Assembly (NCBI GenBank): GCA_963735065.1
Contig: CAVTJL010000001.1
Coordinates: 434,001 to 498,000, forward strand
DNA: 64,000 nucleotides
Source of the DNA: CAVTJL01 sp963735065
GTDB lineage: Bacteria; Pseudomonadota; Alphaproteobacteria; Geminicoccales; Geminicoccaceae
Reading direction: 5' to 3'
Shown here: piece after piece, positions 8,708-17,449 of the stretch
How positions within the stretch are numbered: position 1 is the stretch's first letter
Layout of the letters: every line of letters starts with the position of its first letter
Translations under genes and position numbers: made by a program
Notes under the pieces: generated by a model
What the model was told of the DNA's origin: nothing
Seen by the model: the letters and a program-made list of their open reading frames with translations, nothing else
The model's database searches: none

Positions 8708-9016
8708 ATGACGAGGGGCAGCAAGACCGGCCCTTCCCAGGTCGAAGCCGAGCCACGCGCCGTCGCCGGCCGACGCTCTCGGCTGCGAGCTGCGCGAGGA
8801 TCCGGCACCCCCTGCCGGCCGGAGCAGCCCGAGGCCCACGGATGCGGGCTCGCGGACAGCGAGCTTCGCGCGCTCGCCCGCATCGATGCGGCGCTCGAGC
8901 GCATCGAGAGCGGCCGCTACGGCTACTGCCTGCGCTGCGGCGCGCCGATCGGCGGCGCGCGGCTGGAGACCGATCCGGCGATCGCCTTTTGCCAGGACTG
9001 CGAGACGCAGGCGTGA
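8708..9016 (+). CDS. DksA/TraR-type zinc-finger protein
   Basis: This small protein (102 residues from the chosen start) has a C-terminal DksA/TraR zinc finger. Cysteines C74/C77 and C95/C98 lie in the pattern RYGYCLRCG-x17-CQDC, preceded by the conserved helix ARIDAALERIESG. DksA relatives bind RNA polymerase through the secondary channel, but this one lacks a recognisable DxxDxA coiled-coil tip, so it may be a TraR-like or accessory form. The first 45 residues are low-complexity. The ATG at 8708 has GGGAG at a good distance; an in-frame ATG at 8681 is the alternative start. Confidence 0.75.
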   Translation: MTRGSKTGPSQVEAEPRAVAGRRSRLRAARGSGTPCRPEQPEAHGCGLADSELRALARIDAALERIESGRYGYCLRCGAPIGGARLETDPAIAFCQDCETQA

Positions 9017-9136
9017 GACCCCGACGACGTGACGCACGCCTGCGGGCGAATTGGGTTCATCCTTCGCAAGCTTTGGGCTAGGAAGCAGGCCGTCGGGTAT
9101 CGTTGGCCCGGCTCCCCGTGCCTGCCGAGAGAGCGC

Positions 9137-9676
9137 ATGCGACGCCGCAACCTTCTAGCCGGAGCCATCCTGCTCGTGACCACAGCCAGCACCGCCGGGG
9201 CCGCGCCCGTGAGCGATCCCGAGAACACGCTCGTCATCCAGCTCGCGACCGGCAACGTCGTGATCAAGATGCTCCCCGACGTGGCACCCAAGACGGTGGC
9301 CCGGATCAAGGAGCTGGCCCGCGAGCATTTCTACGATGGCATCGTCTTCCATCGCGTCATCCCGGGCTTCATGGCCCAGACCGGCGACCCGACCGGCACC
9401 GGGACCGGCGGCTCCGACAAGCCCAATCTCAAGGCCGAGTTCTCGAAGGTCCCGTTCGAGCGCGGCACGGTCGGCATGGCGCGCACCAACGACCCCAACA
9501 GCGCCAACAGCCAGTTCTTCATCTGCACGGCGCCGGCCACCTGGCTGAACGGCCAGTACACGGTCTGGGGCAAGGTCATCCAGGGCATGGACCTCGTGGA
9601 CAAGCTGGCCCAGGGTGAGCCGCCGGCCCATCCGGACAAGATGATCACGGTGCGGGTGGCATCCGACCTGAAGTGA
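9137..9676 (+). CDS. Periplasmic cyclophilin-type peptidyl-prolyl isomerase
   Basis: The protein has 179 residues with a signal peptide (residues about 1-22, MRRRNLLAGAILLVTTAST) and one cyclophilin domain. Catalytic-core motifs are FYDGIVFHRVIPGFMAQTGDP (the Arg and Phe of FHR and the Gln of MAQ are active-site residues), GMARTNDPNSANSQFFI and WLNGQYTVWG. It catalyses cis-trans isomerisation of prolyl bonds in exported proteins. The ATG at 9137 is chosen because it starts the signal peptide. The epimerase gene follows 34 bp downstream on the same strand. Confidence 0.93.
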   Translation: MRRRNLLAGAILLVTTASTAGAAPVSDPENTLVIQLATGNVVIKMLPDVAPKTVARIKELAREHFYDGIVFHRVIPGFMAQTGDPTGTGTGGSDKPNLKAEFSKVPFERGTVGMARTNDPNSANSQFFICTAPATWLNGQYTVWGKVIQGMDLVDKLAQGEPPAHPDKMITVRVASDLK

Positions 9677-9710
9677 CCGCGGGCAGGCTGGTCCGGGCAG
9701 GAGACCGCCG

Positions 9711-10694
9711 ATGACGATTCTCGTGACCGGTGCCGCGGGATTCGTGGGGATGCACGTGGTGGCGGCGTTGCTCGATCGCGGCGAGCGCGTCATCGGGATC
9801 GACAGCCTCAACACCTACTACGATCCCGGCCTGAAGCAGGCGCGCATCAAGCAGCTCGAGCGGCTGAAGGGCTTCCTCTTCGTCAAGGCCGACATCGCCG
9901 ACGAGCCGACGATGCGGGCGCTGGCCGAGGAGCACGGCGCCGACATCGAGGGCGTCGTCCACCTCGCAGCGCAGGCCGGCGTCCGCTACAGCATCGAGCG
10001 GCCCTTCGACTATGTGCACAGCAACCTCGAGGGCCACATGGTGATCCTCGAGATCTGCCGCCACCATCTGCCGGCGCTGCAGCACCTGGTCTATGCCAGC
10101 TCGAGCTCGGTCTATGGCGGCAACACCAAGGTGCCGTTCAGCGTCGAGGACAGGGTCGACCGCCCGGTCTCGCTCTACGCCGCCACCAAGCGCGCCGACG
10201 AGCTCCTGAGCCAAGCCTACGCCCATCTCTACGGCATCCCGCAGACCGGCCTGCGCTTCTTCACCGTCTATGGCCCCTGGGGCCGGCCCGACATGGCCTA
10301 TTACAGCTTCGCCGACGCGATCGCCGCCGGCCGGCCCATCACGCTCTACAATCAGGGCAAGATGCGGCGCGACTTCACCTATATCGACGACGTGGTCGAC
10401 GGCGTGATGCGCGCTCTCGAGCGCCCTCCGGCCGCGAAGCCCGGCGAGCCGCCGCACCGGCTCTACAATCTCGGCAACAACGAGCCGATCGAGCTCGAGC
10501 GCTTCGTCGAGGTCCTCGAGGCGGCCATGGGCGCCAAGGCCATCATCCGCTACGGCGAGATGCAGCCGGGCGACGTCGTCGAGACCTTCGCCGACATCGA
10601 GGCCACCCGCCGCGATCTCGGCTGGGCGCCCACCACGCCGATCGAGGACGGCCTTCCCCGCTTCGTCGCCTGGCACAGCCGCTACAACATATAG
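9711..10694 (+). CDS. NAD-dependent sugar-nucleotide epimerase (UDP-glucuronate 4-epimerase-like)
   Basis: This 327-residue extended SDR starts with the NAD-binding TGAAGFVGMH. It carries the SSSSVYGG loop and catalytic YAATK, and the substrate-binding region GPWGRPDMAYYSFADAI. The NTYYDPGLKQARIKQL segment after the Rossmann start and the GRPDMA loop are typical of UDP-glucuronate/galacturonate 4-epimerases that feed capsule or exopolysaccharide synthesis. Epimerisation of another UDP-uronate cannot be excluded. AGGAG seven bases before the ATG supports the start. Confidence 0.88.
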   Translation: MTILVTGAAGFVGMHVVAALLDRGERVIGIDSLNTYYDPGLKQARIKQLERLKGFLFVKADIADEPTMRALAEEHGADIEGVVHLAAQAGVRYSIERPFDYVHSNLEGHMVILEICRHHLPALQHLVYASSSSVYGGNTKVPFSVEDRVDRPVSLYAATKRADELLSQAYAHLYGIPQTGLRFFTVYGPWGRPDMAYYSFADAIAAGRPITLYNQGKMRRDFTYIDDVVDGVMRALERPPAAKPGEPPHRLYNLGNNEPIELERFVEVLEAAMGAKAIIRYGEMQPGDVVETFADIEATRRDLGWAPTTPIEDGLPRFVAWHSRYNI

Positions 10695-10701
10695 CAGACG
10701 C

Positions 10702-10762
10702 CGCCGGCCGCGGCCGGCGCTCCAGGCGCTGGACGGCAAAGAGAGGGGGGCGCCGTCCCCCT
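10702..10762. terminator. Bidirectional terminator-like hairpins between convergent genes
   Basis: Two inverted repeats fill the gap between the convergent epimerase and acyltransferase genes. The first is a perfect 18-bp palindrome at 10702-10719 (CGCCGGCCG/CGGCCGGCG). The second is AGGGGG-loop-CCCCCT at 10744-10762, which reaches into the acyltransferase stop codon. There is no long T-tract, so intrinsic termination is only probable. Confidence 0.4.
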
Positions 10763-11504
10763 AGGCCGGAGGCACGTGATCGGCTGGAATGAGCTGCTTC
10801 ATGCGGCCCTCGATCCGCTCCTCCAGGACGTGCATGAAGGCCCGGCGATCGAGTCCCGGCGGGATCGGCTCGAGGAAGGTCACGGTGATCGTTCCCGGCC
10901 GCTTGATGAAGCTGCGCCGCTGCCAGAAGAGGCCCGAGTTCAGGGCCACCGGGACGACGGGGATCTCGAGCGCCGCATAGAGCGCCGCGACGCCGGACTT
11001 GTAGTCGGGCGGGGCCCCCGGCACCTGCCGGGTTCCCTCGGGGAAGATCAGGATCGACCAGCCCTTCGCCACCGCCGCCTTGCAGCCTTCGATCAGCGAG
11101 CGAAGCGCCTTCGCGGCGCCGCCGCGGTCGACGAAGACGTTCTGGGCGATGGCGAGGTACCAGCCGAAGAGCGGGATCCGCCGCAGCTCCTGCTTGAGCC
11201 CGATGATGATGTCCGGCCGGACTATGTGGAAGAACAGGGTCTCCCAGGCCGACTGGTGCTTGGAGGCGATGATGCAGGGCCCCGGCGGCAGATGCTCCAG
11301 GCCCTCGACCCGGTAGCGGAGGCCCACGAGCACCGCGAGCCCGGTCTGGATCCCCCGCTGCCAGAATCCGGCAAAACGCCGCATGCCGCCCGGCGACATG
11401 AACGGCCCCGCCGGGGCAATGAGAATGGCCAGCAGCGCCGTCCAGCCGAAGAAGAAGATGTTGAAGGCCAGCGCGCGCAGCCAGAGGACAGGCGTGGTTG
11501 CCAA
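10761..11504 (-). CDS. 1-acyl-sn-glycerol-3-phosphate acyltransferase (PlsC-like)
   Basis: The product is a 247-residue membrane-associated acyltransferase. It has an N-terminal hydrophobic helix (residues about 8-35), then the acyltransferase block-I motif HQSAWE (HX4E in place of the classic HX4D), FVDRGG, and the glycerol-phosphate-binding FPEGTRQ. It should convert lysophosphatidic to phosphatidic acid in phospholipid synthesis. The start is a TTG at 11504 with GGAG eight bases upstream; no ATG exists in the first part of the frame. It lies downstream of ftsX on the same strand. Confidence 0.85.
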   Translation of the reverse strand: MATTPVLWLRALAFNIFFFGWTALLAILIAPAGPFMSPGGMRRFAGFWQRGIQTGLAVLVGLRYRVEGLEHLPPGPCIIASKHQSAWETLFFHIVRPDIIIGLKQELRRIPLFGWYLAIAQNVFVDRGGAAKALRSLIEGCKAAVAKGWSILIFPEGTRQVPGAPPDYKSGVAALYAALEIPVVPVALNSGLFWQRRSFIKRPGTITVTFLEPIPPGLDRRAFMHVLEERIEGRMKQLIPADHVPPA

Positions 11505-11597
11505 GGGGCGGGCTCCGTCGTCGGGACGTGGCGGAGCAAAGCGATGCGAGGCCGCTTTGGCAAGCCTCCGCTCGGGAGGCGCCTCGCCTTCGGCCCG

Positions 11598-12476
11598 TCA
11601 GCCCAGCTGCCGCAGGCCCCGGATCGCGGCGAGGCGGGCGACGATCGTGATGATGAGCGCCACCACGACCGGCACCGCGGCGAGCCCGATCCAGTCGAGC
11701 GGCTGCATCTCGTAGCCCACGAGGCGCCCGCCACCCGCCGCCATCGGCAGATAGAGAAGCGCCAGGACGCTGCAGATGCCGAGCGCCATCCCCTGCAGGC
11801 CACCGCGCAGCCCGCTCGTCAGCGCATGCTGCTCGAACTGGCGCGCCACATAGGGATCGGGCGCGCCCATCTGGCGCAGGAGGTCGACGGTCTCCTGATG
11901 AAGGTCGAGGCTCATGCGCGTCATCACCACGACCGCGGCCGCGACCACGAGAAGGACGAGAGCGCCGGTTGCGGCCCCTGCCGCTCGCAGCGCCTTCGCC
12001 ACGTGCTGGGTCGAGCTCCGCTCCGGGGCCGTGTCGCCAACCGTGGCGCCCGGGGCCGCGTCCTGGAGCCGGCTCTCGACGAAGGCGGCATCGGGAACGA
12101 CGCCCGGATCGAAGGCCACGTCGATGAGCTGCGGCAGCGCAAGCGGTGCGGCGCCGGCCTCCTTGTCGAGCCACGGCTCGACGAGCTTGCCCATCTCGTC
12201 CTGCGAGACGAGGTCGGTGTAGGCCACGCCATCCATGCCTCTGAGCAGCGTCACGACGCGCTGCGTCAGGGCCTCGCCGGTCGGGCGGTCCGCGGTCGCG
12301 GGAAGGGCCACCGTCAGCACGCGGGGCTCCTGCGCGATGCGGAGCAGGGTGCCGTTGGCGATGGCGGCGACGGCCAGCGCCATCACCGCGAGATAGACGA
12401 GGCCGGCCATCGTCCAGGCGAGGAAGCGGCTGGCCGGCGTGTCGGCGAGCGGCAGGTCGAGCTGGGGTGCCGCCAT
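11598..12476 (-). CDS. ftsX: Cell-division ABC transporter permease FtsX
   Basis: FtsX here has 292 residues. It has an N-terminal TM helix near residues 25-45, then the extracellular domain that in other species activates peptidoglycan hydrolases. Three further C-terminal TM helices are arranged in the FtsX permease domain, with the conserved MRLMGAPDPYVARQFE-like segment (here LLRQMGAPDPYVARQFEQ). It pairs with FtsE, whose stop lies 10 bp upstream of this start. The extracellular loop is poorly conserved, as is usual. The assignment rests on the topology, the MGAPDPYVA motif and the ftsE partner. Confidence 0.92.
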   Translation of the reverse strand: MAAPQLDLPLADTPASRFLAWTMAGLVYLAVMALAVAAIANGTLLRIAQEPRVLTVALPATADRPTGEALTQRVVTLLRGMDGVAYTDLVSQDEMGKLVEPWLDKEAGAAPLALPQLIDVAFDPGVVPDAAFVESRLQDAAPGATVGDTAPERSSTQHVAKALRAAGAATGALVLLVVAAAVVVMTRMSLDLHQETVDLLRQMGAPDPYVARQFEQHALTSGLRGGLQGMALGICSVLALLYLPMAAGGGRLVGYEMQPLDWIGLAAVPVVVALIITIVARLAAIRGLRQLG

Positions 12477-12486
12477 GGCGCCGGCC

Positions 12487-13191
12487 CTACTCCGCCGCCG
12501 CCAGGGCCGGCGGGTGGACGCCGACGATCCGGCCGGCCGCCATCTCGATCACGGTGAAGGGGTGGCGGCGCAGCAGGTCGCGGCTGTGCGTCGCGAGGAT
12601 CACGGCCGTGCCCAGGCGGTGCAGCTGGACGAACAGGCGCATCAGCCGGTCGGCCCGCACGGGGTCGACGCTGCTCGTCGGCTCGTCGGCCAGCAGCAGG
12701 CTCGGCCGTGTCACCACCGCGCGGGCGACGGCCAGCAGCTGGCGCTGGCCCATCGAGAGCTCGGGCGGCCGGTGCTCGATCAGATCGGAGAGACCGATCC
12801 AGGCGAGAAGCTCGGAGACGAACCGGCCGAGCTGATCCTCGTCGGCCCCTCCGATCCTGAGCGGCAGCGCCACATTGTCGAACGCGGACATGTGGTCGAG
12901 GAGGCGAAAGTCCTGAAAGATCACGCCTATTCGCCGCCGCATGGCGCCCTGGCCGGCGCGGTCGAGCTTCAGGACATCCCGCCCGAACAGTGTTATCGTC
13001 CCGGCCGACGGTGGGTGCGAGAGGCTGATGAGCCGCAGCAGCGATGTCTTCCCGGCGCCGCTTGGGCCAACCAGGAAGTGGAAGCTGCCGGCCTCGATCG
13101 TGAGATCGAGATCGCGCAGCACCTCCTCGCCGGCGGCGTAGCGCATGGCGGCGTGCTGCAGCTGGAGTATGGTCGAAGGGGCGTTGCTCAA
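12487..13191 (-). CDS. ftsE: Cell-division ABC transporter ATPase FtsE
   Basis: This is a 234-residue ABC ATPase. Its Walker A is GPSGAGKTSLLRL, its signature motif is LSMGQRQLLAVARA (Met in place of the usual Gly of LSGGQ, giving LSMGQ), and its Walker B is LLLADEPT. It works with FtsX at the divisome to control cell-wall hydrolases. The first in-frame start giving full homology is a TTG at 13191, so the start is uncertain by a few residues; the next candidate, Met17, would cut into the conserved N-terminal strand. It forms an operon with ftsX and is divergent from the zinc-ribbon gene. Confidence 0.92.
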   Translation of the reverse strand: MSNAPSTILQLQHAAMRYAAGEEVLRDLDLTIEAGSFHFLVGPSGAGKTSLLRLISLSHPPSAGTITLFGRDVLKLDRAGQGAMRRRIGVIFQDFRLLDHMSAFDNVALPLRIGGADEDQLGRFVSELLAWIGLSDLIEHRPPELSMGQRQLLAVARAVVTRPSLLLADEPTSSVDPVRADRLMRLFVQLHRLGTAVILATHSRDLLRRHPFTVIEMAAGRIVGVHPPALAAAE

Positions 13192-13240
13192 GCCCGTCTC
13201 GGCCCACCGTGGCCCGTACGAGCCCCCTTGGGACTCCGGG

Positions 13241-13246
13241 TATAAT
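13241..13246 (+). promoter_or_regulatory. Possible -10 element (TATAAT)
   Basis: A perfect TATAAT hexamer lies in the gap between the divergent ftsE and zinc-ribbon genes, 64 bp before the latter's ATG. The -35 position at optimal spacing reads ACGAGC, which is poor, so only the -10 element is convincing. Confidence 0.4.
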
Positions 13247-13309
13247 CGTCTACCACGGAATCAACCTTAACGGGAATACGCGGGGAAAGCAAACCGTGCG
13301 GTGGAGCGG

Positions 13310-14062
13310 ATGATCCTCACCTGCCCTAGCTGTGCCACGTCCTTCGCCGTCGCCCCCGGGTCCCTGGGCGCCAAGGGCCGGATGGTGCGCTGCTCCAAAT
13401 GCGGGCAGCGCTGGCATGCAGCGCCCTTGGCCGAGCCGTCCCCCGCCAACGCCACGGCGCCGGCATCCGCGGTCCGGGAAGCCCCGCCAGCGCCGCCGCC
13501 AGCGCCCGGCATCGGCCCCGCCGAGCCGCCGGCGCCGGCCGCGGCGCATGCCGGGAAAGCCAAGGCGCCGGAAGCGGAGCCTCCGCCGCCCCTCCATGCG
13601 CCGCCGCCTTTCCCCGCAGCGGCGCGCACCCGGGGCATCGGCCTCGCCGCCTGGCCCCTGCTGGCGCTCGTGGTGCTGGCGCTGGCGGCGGCGATCCTCG
13701 GGCGCGACCAGATCGTCGCCATGGCGCCGGGCCTCATCCCCTACTACCGCATGGCCGGCCTGCCGCTCACCATCGAGAGCGGGCTCGAGATCAGCGGCCT
13801 CACCTCCACGCGCGCCGTCGAGGACGGCAAGGCCGTGCTGGTCGTGAGCGGCGAGATCCACAACGTCTCCGGCAGCGACCGCCAGCTGCCGCCGGTCCGG
13901 GTGGCGCTTCTCGACGCCGATCGCAACGAGATCAACTCCGGCCTCTTCGACGTGGAGCGCCGCGTGCTGCCGCCGGGCGGCATGACGCGCTTCGAGGCCC
14001 GTCTCGTCGAGCCGCCGCCCAACGCCAAGAGCTTCCGTGTCACGCTGCGCGACACGCCCTGA
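13310..14062 (+). CDS. MJ0042 zinc-ribbon / DUF3426 membrane protein
   Basis: The protein has about 250 residues. An N-terminal zinc ribbon (C5, C8, C28, C31 in TCPSCATSF and RCSKCGQRW) is followed by a long Pro/Ala-rich linker. One TM helix (residues about 112-132) comes next, and then a C-terminal DUF3426 domain with SGEIHNVSGSDRQLPPVRVAL. This architecture is common next to ftsE in alphaproteobacteria, but its function is unknown. The ATG at 13310 starts directly at the conserved MILTCPSC; a GTG at 13301 would add three residues. Confidence 0.85.
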   Translation: MILTCPSCATSFAVAPGSLGAKGRMVRCSKCGQRWHAAPLAEPSPANATAPASAVREAPPAPPPAPGIGPAEPPAPAAAHAGKAKAPEAEPPPPLHAPPPFPAAARTRGIGLAAWPLLALVVLALAAAILGRDQIVAMAPGLIPYYRMAGLPLTIESGLEISGLTSTRAVEDGKAVLVVSGEIHNVSGSDRQLPPVRVALLDADRNEINSGLFDVERRVLPPGGMTRFEARLVEPPPNAKSFRVTLRDTP

Positions 14063-14084
14063 GAGCGCTTCGGGGGCCCGCCCG

Positions 14085-14522
14085 ATGGAGCTGGCCCTCG
14101 AGGAGGCGGAGGCGGCCGCGGCGCGTGGCGAGGTGCCGGTTGGCGCCGTCCTGGTCGACCCCGAGGGAGCCGTCGTCGCGCGCGCCGGCAACCGCGTCGA
14201 GGAGCTGGCCGACCCGTCCGCCCACGCCGAGATTCTCGTCCTTCGGGCCGCCGGCGAGCGGCTCGGCACGCCCCGGCTCGTCGGCTGCGATCTCTACGTC
14301 ACGCTCGAGCCCTGCCCGATGTGCGCCTTCGCGCTCGGCCTCGCCCGCATCCGCCGCCTCTATTACGGCGCGGCCGATCCCAAGGGCGGCGGCGTGGAGC
14401 ATGGCCCCCGCGTCCTGGCCAGCAGCTCCTGCCACCACCATCCGGAGATCTACGGCGGCATCGCCGAGAGCCGCAGCGCCGCCATGCTCCGCGCCTTCTT
14501 CGCAGCGCGCAGAGACCCCTGA
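14085..14522 (+). CDS. tadA: tRNA adenosine(34) deaminase
   Basis: This 145-residue cytidine-deaminase-fold enzyme carries the zinc site HAE (residues 47-49, Glu49 catalytic) and PCPMC (C77, C80). It also has ARIRRLYYGAADPKGGGVEHG, typical of TadA, which makes inosine at the wobble base of tRNA-Arg(ACG). The ATG at 14085 has a GGGGG stretch at a good distance, although the N-terminus is slightly short for the family. It sits between the zinc-ribbon gene (22 bp gap) and an acetyltransferase (12 bp gap). A related nucleoside deaminase of another specificity is the alternative. Confidence 0.87.
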   Translation: MELALEEAEAAAARGEVPVGAVLVDPEGAVVARAGNRVEELADPSAHAEILVLRAAGERLGTPRLVGCDLYVTLEPCPMCAFALGLARIRRLYYGAADPKGGGVEHGPRVLASSSCHHHPEIYGGIAESRSAAMLRAFFAARRDP

Positions 14523-14534
14523 GGGCGACAACCG

Positions 14535-15056
14535 ATGCTTCACGATCTCGACGAGGTGCCGACCCTCGTCACCGACCGCCTCCGGCTGCGCCTGCCCGAC
14601 CTCGGGGACCTGCCCGCCTTCACCGCGATGACGGCCGATCCGAGCGTCATGGCGTTCCTGAACGGCGGCGAGCCATTGTCGGACGACGAATCGTGGCAGC
14701 GGCTGGCCGCCATGCTCGGCCACTGGGCGCTGCTGGGCTATGGGCTTTTCGCCGTCGAGGAGATCGCAACGGCCACCGTGATCGGCCGCATCGGGCTGCT
14801 CCGGCCGCCGGGCTGGCCTGCGCTGGAGCTGGCCTGGACGCTGGCGCGCCCCGCCTGGGGCAAAGGCTACGCCACCGAGGCGGCGATCGCGGCCCGCAGC
14901 TGGGCTATCGCCACCCTGGCCCCGGGTCGGCTGGTGAGCCTGATCGATCCAAGGAACGAGCGCTCGATCCGCGTCGCCGAGAAGCTGGGCGCCCGGCCGG
15001 CCGAGCGGATCGAGCTCCTCGGCAAGCCTGCCATCGTCTACGAGCACCCGCTTTGA
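14535..15056 (+). CDS. GNAT-family N-acetyltransferase (RimJ/RimL type)
   Basis: This 173-residue protein belongs to the RimJ/RimL-like GNAT group. It starts with TDRLRLRLPDLGDLPAF, shows the WQRLAAMLGHWALLGYGLFAVEE core, and has the acetyl-CoA-binding region PAWGKGYATEAAIAARSWA followed by LIDPRNERSIRVAEKLG. The acceptor is unknown; the group acetylates ribosomal N-termini, small molecules or antibiotics. It is the third gene of the short + strand group with the zinc-ribbon protein and tadA. Confidence 0.85.
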   Translation: MLHDLDEVPTLVTDRLRLRLPDLGDLPAFTAMTADPSVMAFLNGGEPLSDDESWQRLAAMLGHWALLGYGLFAVEEIATATVIGRIGLLRPPGWPALELAWTLARPAWGKGYATEAAIAARSWAIATLAPGRLVSLIDPRNERSIRVAEKLGARPAERIELLGKPAIVYEHPL

Positions 15057-15074
15057 GCGGACCGCCCCCGGGCG

Positions 15075-15347
15075 TCAGCCTGTCGAGGACGGAAAGAGAC
15101 GCTGCCAGAGAGCGGCCAGACGCTCCTCGACCCGCGCCACGACGCTCTCCGCCTTCTCGATGACGGAGGCCACGCGCGGGTGGGTCGCGCAGGCCCGATC
15201 GAGAAGGCGGCTCGCCCAGGGGGCGTAGCGACCGAGGATCAGGAGGCCCACGGCGATGAAGAGAAACCCCTGGAGGATGGGCAGGACGAGGCCAAGCACC
15301 CCCAGCACCAGGAAGCCGTAGCCCAGCGCCACCATCGCGATCCGCAT
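15075..15347 (-). CDS. Small two-helix membrane protein downstream of ligA
   Basis: This is a 90-residue protein with two adjacent hydrophobic helices (MVALGYGFLVLGVLGLVLPI and LFIAVGLLILGRYAPW) and a charged C-terminal helix. It resembles small PGPGW/DUF454-like membrane proteins, but I cannot assign a function. The ATG at 15347 overlaps the ligA stop codon as TGATG, which decides the start and suggests translational coupling to ligA. Confidence 0.7.
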   Translation of the reverse strand: MRIAMVALGYGFLVLGVLGLVLPILQGFLFIAVGLLILGRYAPWASRLLDRACATHPRVASVIEKAESVVARVEERLAALWQRLFPSSTG

Positions 15348-17449
15348 CAGGCTGCTCCCGCCATCTCGAGCCACTCCGCCTCGCTCAGCACCCGCACCCC
15401 CAGCTCCGCCGCCCGCTTGAGCTTCGAGCCGGCCTCGGCACCGGCGACGACGAAGTCGGTGCTGCTCGAGACCGACCCCGTCACCTTCGCCCCCAGCGTC
15501 TCGGCCCGCGCCTTGGCCTCGGCCCGGGTCATGCGCTCGAGCGTGCCCGTGAAGACCACCGTCTTCCCGGCGAGCTCGGACGCCCCCACCCCGACCGCCG
15601 GCGGCGCCTCGATCTCGAGCTGGCCGGCCAGATCCTCGATCGCCGCCAGATTGTGCGGCTCCTCGAAGAACTCGTGCAGGGCCTCGACCAGGGCCGGGCC
15701 CACCCCGTCCACATCGTCGAGCTCGGCCCGGACTTCAAGGTCACCCAGGCCCAGCTTCCTCATCGCCTCGTACCAGCGGTCGTAGCTGCCATAGTGACGG
15801 GCGAGCAGCTTCGCATTGACGTCGCCGACGAAGCGGATGCCCAGCGCATTGATGAATCTCTCGAGCGGGATCTTCCGCCGAGCCTCGATCGCCGCCAGGA
15901 GCTTCTCGACCTTGCGCTCGGCCCAGCCCTCCAGGGCCTCGAGCGCCTCGAGGCGCGCAGGGTCGTCGCGCAGTCGAAAAAGATCGGCCGGCGCCTTGAC
16001 GAGCCCGGCCTCCAGGAGCTGCGGCACCTGCTTGCGGCCCAGGCCCTCGATGTCGAAGGCGCTGCGCGACACGAAATGCCGGAGCCGCTCCACGATCTGC
16101 GCGGGGCAGATCAGGCCGCCCGTGCAGCGCCGGATCGCCTCGCCCTCCGGCCGCACGGCCAGCGAGTCGCATTCGGGGCAGCGATCGGGAAAGACGAAAG
16201 GCTTGGCGCCGGCCGGGCGCTTGCCCAGCACCACCTCGACCACCTGGGGGATCACGTCGCCGGCGCGCTGGATGACGACGTGGTCGCCCTCGCGGATGTC
16301 CTTGCTCTCGATATAGTCCTGATTGTGCAGGGTCGCGCGCGAGACGACGACGCCACCCACGGTGACCGGCCTCAGCTCGGCCACCGGCGTCATGGCGCCG
16401 GTGCGGCCCACCTGGATGCCGATGCGCTCGACCACCGTCTCGGCCTGCTGGGCCGCGAACTTGTGGGCGATGGCCCAGCGCGGCGCCCGGCCCACGAACC
16501 CCAGCCGCCGCTGCAGATCGATCCGGTCGATCTTGTCGACGACGCCGTCGATGTCGTAGCCGAGATCCGCCCGCTCGGCGCCCAGCTCGTGCTGATAGGC
16601 GATGACGTCTTCCGCCGTGGGGCAGTGCCGGCTGCTCGGGTTGACCCTGAAGCCCATCGCCCGCAGCCGCTCGAGAAAGCCCGAGTAGGTGCCCTCGATC
16701 GGCGGGTCGGCCTCGCCCCAGGCATAGGCGAAGAAGCGCAGCCGGCGCCGCGCCGTGATGGCGCTGTCGAGCTGGCGCAGCGAGCCCGCGGCGGCGTTGC
16801 GGGGATTGGCGAAGATGGGCTCGCCCGCGGCCTCGCGAGCCTCGTTGAGCGCCCGGAAGTCCCGGTGCTCCATATAGACCTCGCCCCGCACCTCGAGCAC
16901 GGCCGGCACAGGCTCGACGGCCAGACGCTGGGGAATGTCGCGGATCGTGCGGACATTGGCCGTCACGTCCTCGCCCTCGGTCCCGTCGCCGCGCGTGGCG
17001 CCTGTCACGAGAAGCCCCTGCTCGTAGCGCAGCGAGCAGGAAAGGCCGTCGATCTTGGGCTCGGCCATCAGATCCAGCGGCGCGTCGGCCGGCAGGTTGA
17101 GGAACCGGCGCACGCGGGCGACGAACTCGAGGATCTCCTCGTCGGCCATCGCGTTGTCGAGCGAGAGCATCGGCACCGCGTGGCGGACCTTGGCAAAGGC
17201 CTCGACCGGCGGCGCGCCCACTCTATGCGAGGGGCTGTCCGAGCGGATCAGGGCCGGGAAGCGCTTCTCGAGCGCATCGTTGCGCCGCCGCAGCTCGTCA
17301 TAGTCGGCGTCCGAGATCTCGGGCGCGTCGTTGGCGTAGTAGAGCCGGTCGTGGCGCTCGATCTCGTGCGCGAGCCAGGCGAGCTCGGCCCGGGCCTCAT
17401 CCTCGCCCAGCCCGTCCACCGGCCGACCGAGCGTTCCTGGCTTCTCCAT
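15347..17449 (-). CDS. ligA: NAD-dependent DNA ligase
   Basis: LigA has 700 residues with all domains in order. These are an N-terminal Ia domain (YYANDAPEISDADYDELRR), the adenylation domain with catalytic Lys132 in PKIDGLS, an OB-fold, a four-Cys zinc finger (CPECDS and the RCTGGLICPAQ cysteines), helix-hairpin-helix repeats, and a C-terminal BRCT domain beginning at ELAGKTVVFTGTLERM. It seals nicks in replication and repair. It directly abuts the recN stop and overlaps the small membrane-protein gene, giving a bamD-recN-ligA unit. Confidence 0.98.
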   Translation of the reverse strand: MEKPGTLGRPVDGLGEDEARAELAWLAHEIERHDRLYYANDAPEISDADYDELRRRNDALEKRFPALIRSDSPSHRVGAPPVEAFAKVRHAVPMLSLDNAMADEEILEFVARVRRFLNLPADAPLDLMAEPKIDGLSCSLRYEQGLLVTGATRGDGTEGEDVTANVRTIRDIPQRLAVEPVPAVLEVRGEVYMEHRDFRALNEAREAAGEPIFANPRNAAAGSLRQLDSAITARRRLRFFAYAWGEADPPIEGTYSGFLERLRAMGFRVNPSSRHCPTAEDVIAYQHELGAERADLGYDIDGVVDKIDRIDLQRRLGFVGRAPRWAIAHKFAAQQAETVVERIGIQVGRTGAMTPVAELRPVTVGGVVVSRATLHNQDYIESKDIREGDHVVIQRAGDVIPQVVEVVLGKRPAGAKPFVFPDRCPECDSLAVRPEGEAIRRCTGGLICPAQIVERLRHFVSRSAFDIEGLGRKQVPQLLEAGLVKAPADLFRLRDDPARLEALEALEGWAERKVEKLLAAIEARRKIPLERFINALGIRFVGDVNAKLLARHYGSYDRWYEAMRKLGLGDLEVRAELDDVDGVGPALVEALHEFFEEPHNLAAIEDLAGQLEIEAPPAVGVGASELAGKTVVFTGTLERMTRAEAKARAETLGAKVTGSVSSSTDFVVAGAEAGSKLKRAAELGVRVLSEAEWLEMAGAA

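Noticed and set aside
11250..11270. HX4E instead of HX4D in the PlsC-like acyltransferase as a lost active site
   Set aside because: Glu at this position occurs in many alphaproteobacterial members with the SKHQSAWET motif, so it is not evidence of inactivity.
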